From NCBI GenBank assembly GCA_031421635.1, contig JANOPA010000064.1, forward strand, positions 62,001 to 126,000: a stretch of DNA of 64,000 bases, written 5' to 3'. A program made the position numbers and the translations under genes. Each line of letters begins with the position of its first letter. Within the stretch, counting starts at the first letter, position 1. This document shows positions 43,218 to 52,421 of this stretch, piece by piece. The notes beneath the pieces are model-generated. The model saw only the letters and a program-made list of their open reading frames with translations. It did no database searches and was not told the origin of the DNA. This DNA is from JAPOKJ01 sp031421635. Its GTDB lineage: Bacteria > Pseudomonadota > Gammaproteobacteria > Burkholderiales > Burkholderiaceae_E.

Positions 43218-44069
43218 ATGGACGCACGCTGGTTCCAAATCGCCTTTCTCACCAGCCTGCTGGTGTTTGGCGCCTGGGCACGTGACTTCGCGCTAAGCAA
43301 TGAACAGGTGCTCCTCACGTTTCTGGCAGCACTAGCCACTCAGGCGGTTTGGCAGCACGGCTTGGCTCTACCCACCAGGAACACTTGGCAGGGCTATCTG
43401 AGTGCATTGGTTTCAAGTTTGGGCATATCAATTCTCGTCCGAGCAGAGAACCTATGGGTGCACCCCGTTCTTGCCGTGCTCGCTATGAGTAGCAAGTACC
43501 TGTTTCGAGCAGGTCCGGCAAGCTGCCGCAGCCATGTCCTTAATCCAGCCAATTTTGCCGCCTTCGCGGCATGGGCATGGATGCCAGGCGCTTGGCTCAG
43601 CCCCGGCCAATGGGGATCGGAAAGCCTGGCTGCGCTGTGGTTCTTCGCCTTGGGAGGATTGGTCACGCAAAGTATTTCGCGTTGGGACGTGAGCTTGAGT
43701 TTTCTTGCAAGCTGGGCCTTCCTTTTAGCGGCTCGGCTTTGGTGGCTGGACTATGAGGCCGAAGTCGCTCTGGGCATGTGGCGCCAACAAATCAGTAACG
43801 GTGCTGTTTTGCTGTTCGCCTTTTTCATGATTTCCGATCCCATGACCACCCCTCAACATCGTGTCGCGCGTATCGCGTACGCAATCTTCGTGGCCCTTGC
43901 GGCCTTTATCTGGCAATGGGTTTTATTTCGCCCACATGGCATGATCGTGATGCTGTTTTTTGGAAGCTTCGCGGTGCCTTTCATCAATTTTTGGCTCCCA
44001 GAGAACCGTTTCACATGGTTGAAAGTTCCCTTGCAGCCGAAAGCATCGCATGTGAAATCAACCGCGTAA
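43218..44069 (+). CDS. RnfD/NqrB-like polytopic membrane protein
   Basis: A 283-aa membrane protein with about eight to nine helices, resembling the RnfD/NqrB and enediyne-cluster UnbU family. The landmark is SSKYLFRAGPASCRSHVLNPANF (split here as SSKYLFRAG and HVLNPANF), the region that in RnfD and NqrB carries the flavinylation context. The covalent-FMN motif S(T)GAT is not obvious. It follows the DUF2330 gene by 15 bp. The other Rnf/Nqr subunits are absent, so a role outside the classical complex is likely. Confidence 0.75.
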   Translation: MDARWFQIAFLTSLLVFGAWARDFALSNEQVLLTFLAALATQAVWQHGLALPTRNTWQGYLSALVSSLGISILVRAENLWVHPVLAVLAMSSKYLFRAGPASCRSHVLNPANFAAFAAWAWMPGAWLSPGQWGSESLAALWFFALGGLVTQSISRWDVSLSFLASWAFLLAARLWWLDYEAEVALGMWRQQISNGAVLLFAFFMISDPMTTPQHRVARIAYAIFVALAAFIWQWVLFRPHGMIVMLFFGSFAVPFINFWLPENRFTWLKVPLQPKASHVKSTA

Positions 44070-44124
44070 ATCGTCGGAGTAGCACCAAGCCATCGACGCT
44101 TGCACGGCTCCCCAACGGCGATTT

Positions 44125-44802
44125 CTAACCCGCTTCAAAGCGACGCAGGGCTTCCAAATCCAGGACGTCAACTGAGCCGTAGTCCACTTTCAATAAGCCC
44201 GCATCCTGCAAAACTTGAAGGGCTTGATTGGTACGCTGTCGCGACAGCCCCGTGAGGTAGCCGAGTTCGACTTGAGAAATCTCGAGTCGATTACCTTGAC
44301 CTGGACACAAAAGTGGATTGAACAGTTGCGCTACGCAGCGCGCCAGGCGGGCGTTAGGACCAAGCAGACGATCAAACTCAACAGTACCAATAAATTGCCC
44401 GAGCCGTTCATTAATTTGCTCCAGCAAAAAACGATTAAACGAAATATCGCTCGCCAAAAGTGCATTAAAGGTACTTTTAGGCATGAAAGCAATGCGGGTC
44501 TCGCGCAGCGCGACCACGTCGTAGCGGCGAGGCTCGTCCTTGAGCAAAGACCCTTCGCCCAACCACCCTCCACTCGGTACGCCCGTAAAACTCACCTGTT
44601 TACCCTCCAGGGAAACGCTGGAGATCTTGACCAAACCGTCAATCACCCCGACCCAATAAAGCACTTCCTCATTTTTTCTGCAGACAAGTGCGTTGGCAGC
44701 GAAGTCTCGCACCAGAATATCCGCACTCACGCTTGCTTGCTGCACTGCATCAAGCGAACGCATCCAGGGTGCCGCATCAAGGAATTGTTGGAGTGATCGC
44801 AT
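44125..44802 (-). CDS. Crp/Fnr-family transcriptional regulator
   Basis: A 225-aa regulator with an N-terminal cyclic-nucleotide-binding-like beta-roll (about residues 15-130: LVCRKNEEVLYWVGVIDGLVKI, PSGGWLGEGSLLKDEP) and a C-terminal helix-turn-helix (EISQVELGYLTGLSRQRTNQALQVL, landmarks YLTGLSRQRTNQAL). No FNR-type Cys cluster is seen, so it is probably not an iron-sulfur oxygen sensor. ATG 44802 is the better start. It is divergent from the acyl-CoA synthetase/LIV transporter cluster and may control it. Confidence 0.9.
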   Translation of the reverse strand: MRSLQQFLDAAPWMRSLDAVQQASVSADILVRDFAANALVCRKNEEVLYWVGVIDGLVKISSVSLEGKQVSFTGVPSGGWLGEGSLLKDEPRRYDVVALRETRIAFMPKSTFNALLASDISFNRFLLEQINERLGQFIGTVEFDRLLGPNARLARCVAQLFNPLLCPGQGNRLEISQVELGYLTGLSRQRTNQALQVLQDAGLLKVDYGSVDVLDLEALRRFEAG

Positions 44803-45036
44803 AGTCGAAATCGAAGGCACACGCAGAAATGTCGAAAAAGAATCTGTAATTGTCGCTCAACTGACAACTTCACAGTCAAGCTTGGTTACACTTGCCTGCC
44901 CCGAGCACAACAATAAAAATCTCGAGGTCAGGTTCCTGTAAGCCGACAAAGCTAGTCTTTCGAGCAAGCTTTTGAGCAAGCTTCTATTAATTTAATAAGA
45001 CCTATTAAAACCAGTTGACTGGTGGAGAGCGAGACA
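44803..45036. promoter_or_regulatory. Divergent control region, Crp/Fnr regulator and acyl-CoA synthetase
   Basis: This 234-bp region has three symmetric or repeated elements: TTGTC-N8-GACAA at 44850-44867; a direct repeat of GAGCAAGCTT at 44962-44971 and 44974-44983 (12-bp period); and the palindrome CCAGTTGACTGG at 45011-45022 just before the acyl-CoA synthetase ribosome-binding site. The first has the symmetry of a Crp/Fnr-type site, although the spacing is longer than in the CRP or FNR consensus. Confidence 0.45.
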
Positions 45037-47040
45037 ATGACACAGGCGGCATTTGGCGTCGTAACGGCTGAGCAAGCCGCGGAAGTGGCGAAGATGGGTG
45101 ACACCACCTTCCCTAGGCTATTGGCCAAACACGCGAGCGAGCGTCCTGGCGCACCTGCCCTACGCGAAAAAAACCTGGGCATCTGGCAGGCGATCAGTTG
45201 GGCCGAGCTCAAGTCGCAGGTGGAAGCCCTTGCCGCAGGTATGGACGCTGCCGGTTTTAAGCGCGGCATGAACTTCGCCGTCATCGGTGAAAACCGTCCG
45301 CGCCTTTACGCCTCGATGATCGCTATTCAAACCCTTGGGGGTATTCCAGTACCGATGTATCAGGATGCCGTCGCCCAAGAAATGGTGTATGTATTTCAGA
45401 ACGCAGAGATTGCTTTTGCTTTGGTTGAAGATCAGGAGCAAGTCGACAAGTTGCGCGAGATCAGCCCTCAATGCCCGCTTCTACAACACCTCTACTTTGA
45501 CAACCCTCGAGGGCTGCGCAGCTACACCGACACTCGTATGCAGTCCTTCGATAGGCTTGTCGAGCTGGGTCGTGAAGCGCTCAAAACCAAGCCCGGGTTC
45601 TTCGAGAAAAAACTTGCCGAAGGCTCGCCCGACGATACGGCTGCGATGTTTTATACCTCGGGTACGACCGGCAACCCCAAGGGCGTGATTCACGGCAATC
45701 GCAATCTGATCTCCATGTCCTCAGTGGCTAGTCAGATGGAAAATCTTCAGCCTACGGAAGAAATCCTCGCCTACCTCCCGATGGCCTGGATCGGCCAAAA
45801 TATCTTCTCGTACTCGCAGTGGTTGGTCAACGGCTTCACGGTCAATTGCCCCGAATCCTCCGAGACCGTCTCTTCCGATATGCGCGAGATTGGACCAACC
45901 TATTACTTTGCACCGCCCCGTGTGCTGGAGGCCTTGCTCACCCAAGTAACCATCCGCATGGAAGATGCAGCATCGTTCAAGCGCAAAATGTTCAAGTACT
46001 TTATGGATGTTGCGCGCGACGTGGGCGGCCGCATTCTTGATGGTGATCGCTCAGTAGGCATGGTGGACCGTCTTAAATATAACCTCGGCAAAATTCTCGT
46101 GTACGGCCCGTTGCGTAACACTCTCGGCATGAGCAAGATCCGCGTCGCCTACACCGCTGGCGAAGCGATTGGCCCTGACCTGTTTGTGGTCTATCGCTCG
46201 CTCGGTATCAATCTTAAGCAACTCTACGGTTCGACCGAAACCGCCGTGTTCGTGTGTGTGCAGCCTAATGGTCAAGTGAAATCAGATACGGTCGGCCCCG
46301 CTGTAAAAGGCGTGGAAATCAAGGTCTCTGAGCTGGGTGAAATCCTCATCCGTTCGCCCGGCTTGTTGCGCGAGTATTACAAGAACCCGGTTGCCACCGC
46401 AGAGGTGAAAGACGCCGAGGGTTGGTATCACACCGGCGACGCCGGCTATTTTGACAAAGACGGACATCTCAAAATCATCGACCGCGCCAAAGACGTGGGC
46501 AAGATGGCCTCGGGCAACATGTTCGCGCCCAAGTACATCGAGAACAAGCTTAAGTTCTTTCCCTACATTAAAGAAGCCGTTACCTTTGGCGACGGTCGCG
46601 ACAAGGCCATGGCCTTCATTAACATCGACTTTGAAGCCTGTGGCAACTTTGCAGAGCGTCGCAATCTCTCCTATGCTGGTTATGTGGATCTTGCCGGTCG
46701 CAAAGAAATCTATGCTTTGGTGAAAGACTGCGTCGAGAAGGTCAATGCCGACCTAGCCACGGACCCGATGATGAGTGATTCTCAGGTGCACCGCTTCCTG
46801 ATTCTGCACAAAGAGCTGGATGCCGATGATGGTGAACTCACCCGCACCCGCAAGGTGCGACGCGGCGCGATTGGGGATAAATACGCTCTGCTCGTCGAGG
46901 CGTTGTACAGTGGCAAGAAACATCAGTTTATTGAAACTCAAGTCAAGTTTGAGGATGGGCGCACTGGCTCCGTGTCGGCCGATTTAGTGATTGAGGACGC
47001 AAAAACCTACAGCGCCGCTGCGGCAAAAAATGCAGCATAA
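45037..47040 (+). CDS. Long-chain acyl-CoA synthetase (AMP-forming)
   Basis: A 667-aa ANL-superfamily ligase that makes acyl-CoA from a carboxylate, ATP and CoA. The P-loop FYTSGTTGNPKGV, the YGSTETAVF motif and the hinge region GWYHTGDAGYFDKDGHLKIIDRAKD (landmark HTGDAGYF) are visible. Length and pattern fit the FadD15/long-chain group. ATG 45037 (TQAAFG) is chosen over GTG 45022. It heads a plus-strand cluster with a LIV-type transporter and a PaaK-like ligase, the common betaproteobacterial arrangement for uptake and activation of an aromatic or fatty acid. The substrate is not determined. Confidence 0.9.
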   Translation: MTQAAFGVVTAEQAAEVAKMGDTTFPRLLAKHASERPGAPALREKNLGIWQAISWAELKSQVEALAAGMDAAGFKRGMNFAVIGENRPRLYASMIAIQTLGGIPVPMYQDAVAQEMVYVFQNAEIAFALVEDQEQVDKLREISPQCPLLQHLYFDNPRGLRSYTDTRMQSFDRLVELGREALKTKPGFFEKKLAEGSPDDTAAMFYTSGTTGNPKGVIHGNRNLISMSSVASQMENLQPTEEILAYLPMAWIGQNIFSYSQWLVNGFTVNCPESSETVSSDMREIGPTYYFAPPRVLEALLTQVTIRMEDAASFKRKMFKYFMDVARDVGGRILDGDRSVGMVDRLKYNLGKILVYGPLRNTLGMSKIRVAYTAGEAIGPDLFVVYRSLGINLKQLYGSTETAVFVCVQPNGQVKSDTVGPAVKGVEIKVSELGEILIRSPGLLREYYKNPVATAEVKDAEGWYHTGDAGYFDKDGHLKIIDRAKDVGKMASGNMFAPKYIENKLKFFPYIKEAVTFGDGRDKAMAFINIDFEACGNFAERRNLSYAGYVDLAGRKEIYALVKDCVEKVNADLATDPMMSDSQVHRFLILHKELDADDGELTRTRKVRRGAIGDKYALLVEALYSGKKHQFIETQVKFEDGRTGSVSADLVIEDAKTYSAAAAKNAA

Positions 47041-47133
47041 CGAGCGCCGCAATGCTCTCTCAAAATACCTGACCAACAGTCAAGACAAACACATAACGAG
47101 GCCTTCTCAAGAGGCCGCCCAAGGTAAGACACA

Positions 47134-47916
47134 ATGACTCGAAAAATTGGTGACGTCGTCCTCAGCCTGGAGAATATTTCGCTCTCCTTTGGCGGCGTCA
47201 AAGCCCTCACTGATATTTCCTTCGACGTGCGCGAGCATGAAATTCGCGCCATCATTGGCCCCAACGGTGCCGGTAAAAGCTCAATGCTCAACGTCATCAA
47301 CGGGGTATACACCCCTCAGCACGGACGAATTGTTTTTCGCGGCCAAAATTTTGAGAAAATGAACTCGCGCCAAGTGGCCGAGATGGGCGTGGCTCGCACC
47401 TTCCAAAACCTGGCGCTATTTAAAGGCATGAGCGTTCTGGATAACATCATGACTGGTCGCAATCTCAAAATGAAAACCGGCGTGCTCGCTCAAATGTTGA
47501 GAGTGGGTCCCGCTGAGCGCGAAGAAATCGCTCACCGTGAATACGTCGAGCACATTATCGATTTCCTTGAGATTCAAAGCTTCCGCAAAACCCCGGTGGG
47601 CCAATTGCCGTATGGCCTCCAAAAGCGTGTCGACTTGGGCCGCTCACTCGCCATGGAACCCAGCCTCTTGCTGCTCGATGAACCCATGGCCGGTATGAAC
47701 ATGGAAGAGAAGCAGGACATGTGCCGTTTCGTCATGGATGTCAACGACGAGTTCGGCACCACCATCGTCCTGATTGAACATGACATGGGCGTCGTGATGG
47801 ACATCTCAGACCGTGTCGTGGTCCTGGACTACGGCAAAAAGATTGGTGACGGCACGCCGCACGAAGTACGCAACAACGAAGATGTGATCAGCGCCTATCT
47901 TGGCGTGGCTCACTAA
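47134..47916 (+). CDS. LIV-type ABC transporter ATP-binding protein (LivG-like)
   Basis: A 260-aa ATPase with Walker A GPNGAGKSS, Walker B LLLLDEPMAGM and the branched-chain-type signature region LPYGLQKRVDLGRSL. The C-terminal tail (GTPHEVRNNEDVISAYLG) is typical of LivG. With the LivF-like protein it would form the ATPase heterodimer. It follows the acyl-CoA synthetase by 93 bp and precedes the LivH-like permease by 28 bp. Confidence 0.92.
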   Translation: MTRKIGDVVLSLENISLSFGGVKALTDISFDVREHEIRAIIGPNGAGKSSMLNVINGVYTPQHGRIVFRGQNFEKMNSRQVAEMGVARTFQNLALFKGMSVLDNIMTGRNLKMKTGVLAQMLRVGPAEREEIAHREYVEHIIDFLEIQSFRKTPVGQLPYGLQKRVDLGRSLAMEPSLLLLDEPMAGMNMEEKQDMCRFVMDVNDEFGTTIVLIEHDMGVVMDISDRVVVLDYGKKIGDGTPHEVRNNEDVISAYLGVAH

Positions 47917-47944
47917 AACAGCAGCTAATAGGTAAAGCGAAACA

Positions 47945-48874
47945 ATGGGATTTTTTCTAGAAGTGGTCCTCGGGGGCCTAATGGCGGGAGTGTTGTACTC
48001 CTTGGTCGCCCTTGGTATTGTGCTGATTTTCAAAGCCTCGGGCGTTTTCAATTTTGCTCAAGGTGGCATGGTGTTGTTTGCCGCCTTGGCTATGGCACGC
48101 TTGGCGGAATGGCTGCCCAAATGGTTTGGTATTAGCAACCAATTTGTCGCAACCTTGCTTGCTTTCATCTTGGCGTCGATCATCATGTGGGCCTTGGCCT
48201 GGGTGATTGAGCGCCTTGTCCTTCGCAAGCTTGTCAATCAGGAGCCGATCGTGCTTTTGATGGCTACCCTGGGTATTACGTACTTCCTGGACGGCTTTGG
48301 GCAATCGATCTGGGGTTCCGATATTTATAAGATTGATCTTGGCATTTCCAAGGACCCCCTGATGGTGTTCGAGAGCACGTTTCAAGGCGGTATTTTGCTC
48401 AATCGCGACGACCTTGTTGCCACGGTCATCGCCACCATTCTGGTGGTGGTCCTGGCCTTGTTCTTCCAGAAAACCTCAACCGGTCGAGCTTTACGCGCGG
48501 TCGCCGACGATCATCAAGCAGCACAATCAATTGGTATTCCGCTAAACAAAATCTGGGTGATTGTTTGGACCGTGGCGGGCTTCGTGGCCCTGGTCGCGGG
48601 CATGGTGTGGGGTAGCAAATTAGGAGTCCAATTCTCCCTGCAAGTGTTGGCCCTAAAAGCCTTACCGGTCGTAATTTTGGGCGGCTTCACCTCGGTGCCG
48701 GGCGCGATTATCGGCGGCCTCATTATCGGGCTCGGTGAAAAAGTTGCCGAAGTCTATCTCGGACCCATCATCGGCGGCGGCATCGAGAACTGGTTTGCCT
48801 ATGTGTTGGCCCTGGGCTTCTTGCTGGTCCGTCCGCAAGGATTGTTCGGTGAAAAAATTATTGATCGCGTTTAA
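47945..48874 (+). CDS. LIV-type ABC transporter permease (LivH-like)
   Basis: A 309-aa inner-membrane permease with about eight helices. LivH landmarks are VLYSLVALGIVLIFKASGVFNFAQG at the N-terminus (landmark GVFNFAQG), GRALRAVADDHQAAQSIGI and LGGFTSVPGAIIGGLIIGL. It forms the channel with the LivM-like permease encoded next. Confidence 0.93.
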   Translation: MGFFLEVVLGGLMAGVLYSLVALGIVLIFKASGVFNFAQGGMVLFAALAMARLAEWLPKWFGISNQFVATLLAFILASIIMWALAWVIERLVLRKLVNQEPIVLLMATLGITYFLDGFGQSIWGSDIYKIDLGISKDPLMVFESTFQGGILLNRDDLVATVIATILVVVLALFFQKTSTGRALRAVADDHQAAQSIGIPLNKIWVIVWTVAGFVALVAGMVWGSKLGVQFSLQVLALKALPVVILGGFTSVPGAIIGGLIIGLGEKVAEVYLGPIIGGGIENWFAYVLALGFLLVRPQGLFGEKIIDRV

Positions 48875-48944
48875 GGCAGGCCAGCTCGGCCAGTCTACAA
48901 ACACCCGCAAGTTTCAGCCAGAAAAAGATTAGAGACCCCACAAG

Positions 48945-50009
48945 ATGCTTTACAGAGAAAATGGTCAGTTCAAGACCTCGTACCGCAAAGATCAACAGAT
49001 CTTTCCGATCCTGCAAGACCGCTGGGTGATTGGTGCGTTAATCGCTTTCGCCTTTATTGCGGTACCTCTATTTACCTCGGACTATGTGTTCCGAGCACTG
49101 TTAATACCGTTCCTAATCTTGGCACTGGCCGCCATTGGCTTGAACCTCTTGGTGGGCTATTGCGGTCAGATCTCTTTGGGCGCAGGTGCCTTTATGGCGG
49201 TAGGTGCTTACGCGGCTTACAACCTCTTTGTACGAATTCCCGGCATCAACCTCATCATCACCTTTATCCTGGCTGGCTTAATAACGATGGTGGTCGGTCT
49301 GATTTTCGGCGTCCCGAGTCTGCGCATCAAAGGGCTTTATCTTTCAGTAGCGACACTTGCTGCCCAGTTTTTTTCGGATTGGATCTTCTCGCGCGTGCCT
49401 TGGCTGACCAACAATTCCGCCTCGGGCTCGGTTTCAGTCCCCTCGCTGGAAGTGTTTGGCCTGCCCGTAGTCTCTCCCGTGCAAAAATATTGGTTCGTAT
49501 TGCTTTTTGTGGTTGTTTTTGCCCTTCTTGCCAAGAACCTAGTACGTGGTCACATCGGCCGCTCATGGATGGCGATGCGGGACATGGATGTAGCCGCAGC
49601 CGTGATTGGCATTCGCCCCCTTCAGGCCAAGTTGAGCGCTTTCGCCGTTAGCTCGTTCTTTATCGGTGTGGCTGGGGCCCTTTGGGGATTTATTTATCTC
49701 GGTTCCTGGGAGCCGGCAGCTTTTGACGTCAACCGTTCCCTGAATCTACTGTTTATGATCATTATCGGAGGTCTTGGTTCGATCATGGGTAGTTTTTTCG
49801 GTGCGGCCTTTATCGTGGTGTTGCCGATTCTGTTGAATCAGTTACCCGCCTGGCTGGGCATACCACTGTCGACCGCGGCCGTGACCCACCTCGAGTTCAT
49901 GATTTTCGGTGCGCTGATTGTGTTCTTCCTCATCGTGGAGCCTCACGGCCTTGCGCGTCTATGGTCGATTGGTAAGGAAAAGCTGCGCTTGTGGCCTTTC
50001 CCTCACTAA
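48945..50009 (+). CDS. LIV-type ABC transporter permease (LivM-like)
   Basis: A 354-aa permease with about nine to ten helices. LivM landmarks are LLVGYCGQISLGAGAFMAVGAYAA (short landmark GQISLGAGAFMAVG), PSLRIKGLYLSVATLA and IIGGLGSIMGSFFGAAF. The 70-bp gap from the LivH-like gene carries no separate gene. The substrate is not predictable from the permease. Confidence 0.93.
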   Translation: MLYRENGQFKTSYRKDQQIFPILQDRWVIGALIAFAFIAVPLFTSDYVFRALLIPFLILALAAIGLNLLVGYCGQISLGAGAFMAVGAYAAYNLFVRIPGINLIITFILAGLITMVVGLIFGVPSLRIKGLYLSVATLAAQFFSDWIFSRVPWLTNNSASGSVSVPSLEVFGLPVVSPVQKYWFVLLFVVVFALLAKNLVRGHIGRSWMAMRDMDVAAAVIGIRPLQAKLSAFAVSSFFIGVAGALWGFIYLGSWEPAAFDVNRSLNLLFMIIIGGLGSIMGSFFGAAFIVVLPILLNQLPAWLGIPLSTAAVTHLEFMIFGALIVFFLIVEPHGLARLWSIGKEKLRLWPFPH

Positions 50010-50075
50010 CGTTTTACAAGTAATTGGTTTATTTGGGTTGGAGTAGCACTTGCTACAGTTAATAGGAGACAAGGT

Positions 50076-51416
50076 ATGAAAATTTCCAAAATGAAGATGG
50101 CCGCTGCTGCTTTAGCAGCGGGCGCTGCCGCTGCGTTGGTACCGCAGGTGCCCGCGTTCGCGCAAGCCAAGGAGCAGTTCTTCCCCGTGCTGGTGTACCG
50201 CACTGGCGCCTACGCGCCAAATGGCGTGCCTTTCGCCAACGGCTATGTCGATTATCTCAAGATGATCAACGCACGCGATGGTGGCATTGGTGGTGTGAAA
50301 ATCACTTATGAAGAGTGCGAAACCGGCTACGCGACCGACAAGGGTGTGGAGTGCTATGAGCGCTTGAAGGGCAAAGGCCCTACTGGCGCGACCGCGTTTC
50401 ACCCGCTCTCAACAGGGATCACCTTCGCGTTGACCGACAAAACAACGACTGACAAAATCCCAATCATCACCGGCGGCTATGGCCGTAGTGAATCCATGGA
50501 AGGCCGTATTTTCAAATGGAACTTCCCTCTCGGTGGTACGTACTGGACCGCTGCTGACATTCTGGTTCAACACGTTGGCACGAAAGAAGGCGGACTTGAC
50601 AAGCTCAAAGGCAAGAAAATTGCATTGATCTATCACGACTCGCCTTTCGGCAAAGAGCCTATTCCTTTGTTGCAAGAGCGTGCTAAATTAAACGGCTTTG
50701 AGCTGCAACTCATTGCGGTCACTCATCCTGGCGTAGAGCAAAAAGCTGCCTGGTTGCAAGTGCGCCAGAGCAAGCCCGACTATGTTTTCCTGTGGGGTTG
50801 GGGGGTGATGAACTCAACCTCTCTGAAAGAAGCCGTTGCGACGGGCTATCCACGCGAGAAAATGTATGGCGTGTGGTGGTCTGCAGCCGAGCCTGATGTC
50901 ACTCCTGTGGGCGACGGTGCCAAGGGTTACAGCGGTTTGAATTTCTTGGCAGGTCAAGGCACCGCTAGAGTCCATCAGGACGTGGTGAAGCACTTGCATG
51001 ACAAAAACCAAGGTACAGGCCCTAAGGAAGAAGTCGGTTCGGTCTTGTACAACCGTGGCATGATCGCTGCGGCCTGGACTGTTGAAGCGGTTTCTCGTGC
51101 TCAAGGCAAGTATGGCAAAAAGCCTTTGACAGGCGAGCAAGTGCGTTGGGGTCTGGAGAACTTGGCCATCGATGGGGCGCGTATCAAAGCGCTCGGCTTC
51201 GAAGGTCAAATGACCCCTGTGTCAACTTCTTGCGCTGACCATATGGGGGCCAACTCGGCTCGTGTCCATACTTGGGACGGCAAGAAGTGGAACTACACCT
51301 CGGAGGTGATTGCCGCCGACATGCAAATCATCAAGCCGATGATTGACAGCTATGCCAAGAAATACGCTGCCGAGAAAAAACTCGAGATGCGTGACTGCGC
51401 TAAGGATGCTGGCTAA
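50076..51416 (+). CDS. LIV-type ABC transporter substrate-binding protein
   Basis: A 446-aa periplasmic binding protein of the peripla_BP_6 type with a signal peptide ending VPAFAQA. Landmarks are VYRTGAYAPNGVPFANGYVDY, GGIGGVKITYEECETGY and IYHDSPFGKEP. It is longer than LivK and resembles the group found beside acyl-CoA ligases in betaproteobacteria. A strong ribosome-binding site (AATAGGAGACAAGGT) precedes ATG 50076. The gap to the next gene holds three hairpins, which may raise the level of this protein over the membrane parts. Confidence 0.9.
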   Translation: MKISKMKMAAAALAAGAAAALVPQVPAFAQAKEQFFPVLVYRTGAYAPNGVPFANGYVDYLKMINARDGGIGGVKITYEECETGYATDKGVECYERLKGKGPTGATAFHPLSTGITFALTDKTTTDKIPIITGGYGRSESMEGRIFKWNFPLGGTYWTAADILVQHVGTKEGGLDKLKGKKIALIYHDSPFGKEPIPLLQERAKLNGFELQLIAVTHPGVEQKAAWLQVRQSKPDYVFLWGWGVMNSTSLKEAVATGYPREKMYGVWWSAAEPDVTPVGDGAKGYSGLNFLAGQGTARVHQDVVKHLHDKNQGTGPKEEVGSVLYNRGMIAAAWTVEAVSRAQGKYGKKPLTGEQVRWGLENLAIDGARIKALGFEGQMTPVSTSCADHMGANSARVHTWDGKKWNYTSEVIAADMQIIKPMIDSYAKKYAAEKKLEMRDCAKDAG

Positions 51417-51430
51417 GCCAATAGACTAAA

Positions 51431-51554
51431 TTCGGGACTCCGCCCAAGCTGGGTCCCGAAGGCAGCTCTAATCTGATCAATACCCCTGCGAGTCCACGCC
51501 TTGTGCGCTCGCAGGGTCTGGATAGTGATCTTCAAGCGAGGATCCCTATCCAGA
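51431..51554 (+). promoter_or_regulatory. Three consecutive hairpins between the binding-protein and LivF-like genes
   Basis: Perfect inverted repeats follow each other: TTCGGGAC (51431-51438) with GTCCCGAA (51453-51460); CCCTGCGAG (51484-51492) with CTCGCAGGG (51508-51516); and TCTGGATAG (51517-51525) with CTATCCAGA (51546-51554). The third extends by GGG/CCC (51514-51516 with 51555-51557), sharing the GGG of the second stem, so those two compete for three base pairs. No T-run follows any of them. They most likely stabilise the upstream mRNA or cause partial termination. Confidence 0.6.
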
Positions 51555-51606
51555 CCCAAAAATACCCGAGTACCCACCGTCATACCCCGTTACTTGCAAA
51601 GCACTC

Positions 51607-52410
51607 ATGGCCACAGCACTTCTCTCCGTCAACGGCATCGAGGTTATTTATAACCACGTCATTCTCGTGCTTAAGGGCGTTTCCCTGACCGTCGAAGAAG
51701 GCAAAATTGTCTCTCTCCTTGGCGCAAATGGTGCCGGAAAAACCACTACGCTCCGAGCGGTGTCAAACCTGCTCAAAGGCGAGCGTGGCGAAGTCACCAA
51801 GGGCACCATTTCCTACAAAGGTGAGGCCATCGAGCGGCTCTCGCCTGCCGATCTCGTCAACAGGGGAGTAATTCAAGTGATGGAAGGTCGTCACTGCTTC
51901 GGCCACCTTACTGTTGAGGAAAACCTGCTGACCGGGGCATACACTCGAAAGCTCAATCGTATTGACACCGCGGCGGCACTCGAAAAGGTGTACCACTACT
52001 TCCCCCGCCTGAAAACTCGCCGCACCTCGCAATCGGGGTATACCTCCGGTGGAGAACAGCAAATGACGGCCGTGGGTCGAGCCCTAATGGCTAACCCCAA
52101 GATGATTTTGCTGGATGAACCCTCAATGGGCTTGGCCCCGCAAATCGTGGCCGAAATTTTTGAAATCGTCCGCGACCTCAATCAAAAAGAGAAAGTGAGC
52201 TTCTTGCTTGCTGAACAAAATACCAATGTCGCCCTACGTAACTCCGATTACGGCTACATCCTGGAAAACGGGCGCATCGTGATGGATGGTGCGGCCAAAG
52301 ATCTCGCTGAGAACGAGGACGTCAAAGAGTTCTATCTCGGTGTTGCAAAGGAAGGCCGAAAGTCCTTCGCTGATGTTAAATCGTATCGCCGTCGCAAGCG
52401 TTGGTTGTAA
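51607..52410 (+). CDS. LIV-type ABC transporter ATP-binding protein (LivF-like)
   Basis: A 267-aa ATPase with Walker A LGANGAGKTTTLR, signature region YTSGGEQQMTAVGRAL and Walker B MILLDEPSMGLAP, typical of LivF. The C-terminus (GVAKEGRKSFADVKSYRRRKRWL) is extended and basic. It completes the transporter and lies 12 bp before the PaaK-like ligase start. Confidence 0.92.
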   Translation: MATALLSVNGIEVIYNHVILVLKGVSLTVEEGKIVSLLGANGAGKTTTLRAVSNLLKGERGEVTKGTISYKGEAIERLSPADLVNRGVIQVMEGRHCFGHLTVEENLLTGAYTRKLNRIDTAAALEKVYHYFPRLKTRRTSQSGYTSGGEQQMTAVGRALMANPKMILLDEPSMGLAPQIVAEIFEIVRDLNQKEKVSFLLAEQNTNVALRNSDYGYILENGRIVMDGAAKDLAENEDVKEFYLGVAKEGRKSFADVKSYRRRKRWL

Positions 52411-52421
52411 AGGACGTTTTC

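Noticed and set aside
47080..47125. GGCCT/AGGCC hairpin before the LivG-like gene
   Set aside because: Only 5 bp perfect and without a T-run; too weak to call.
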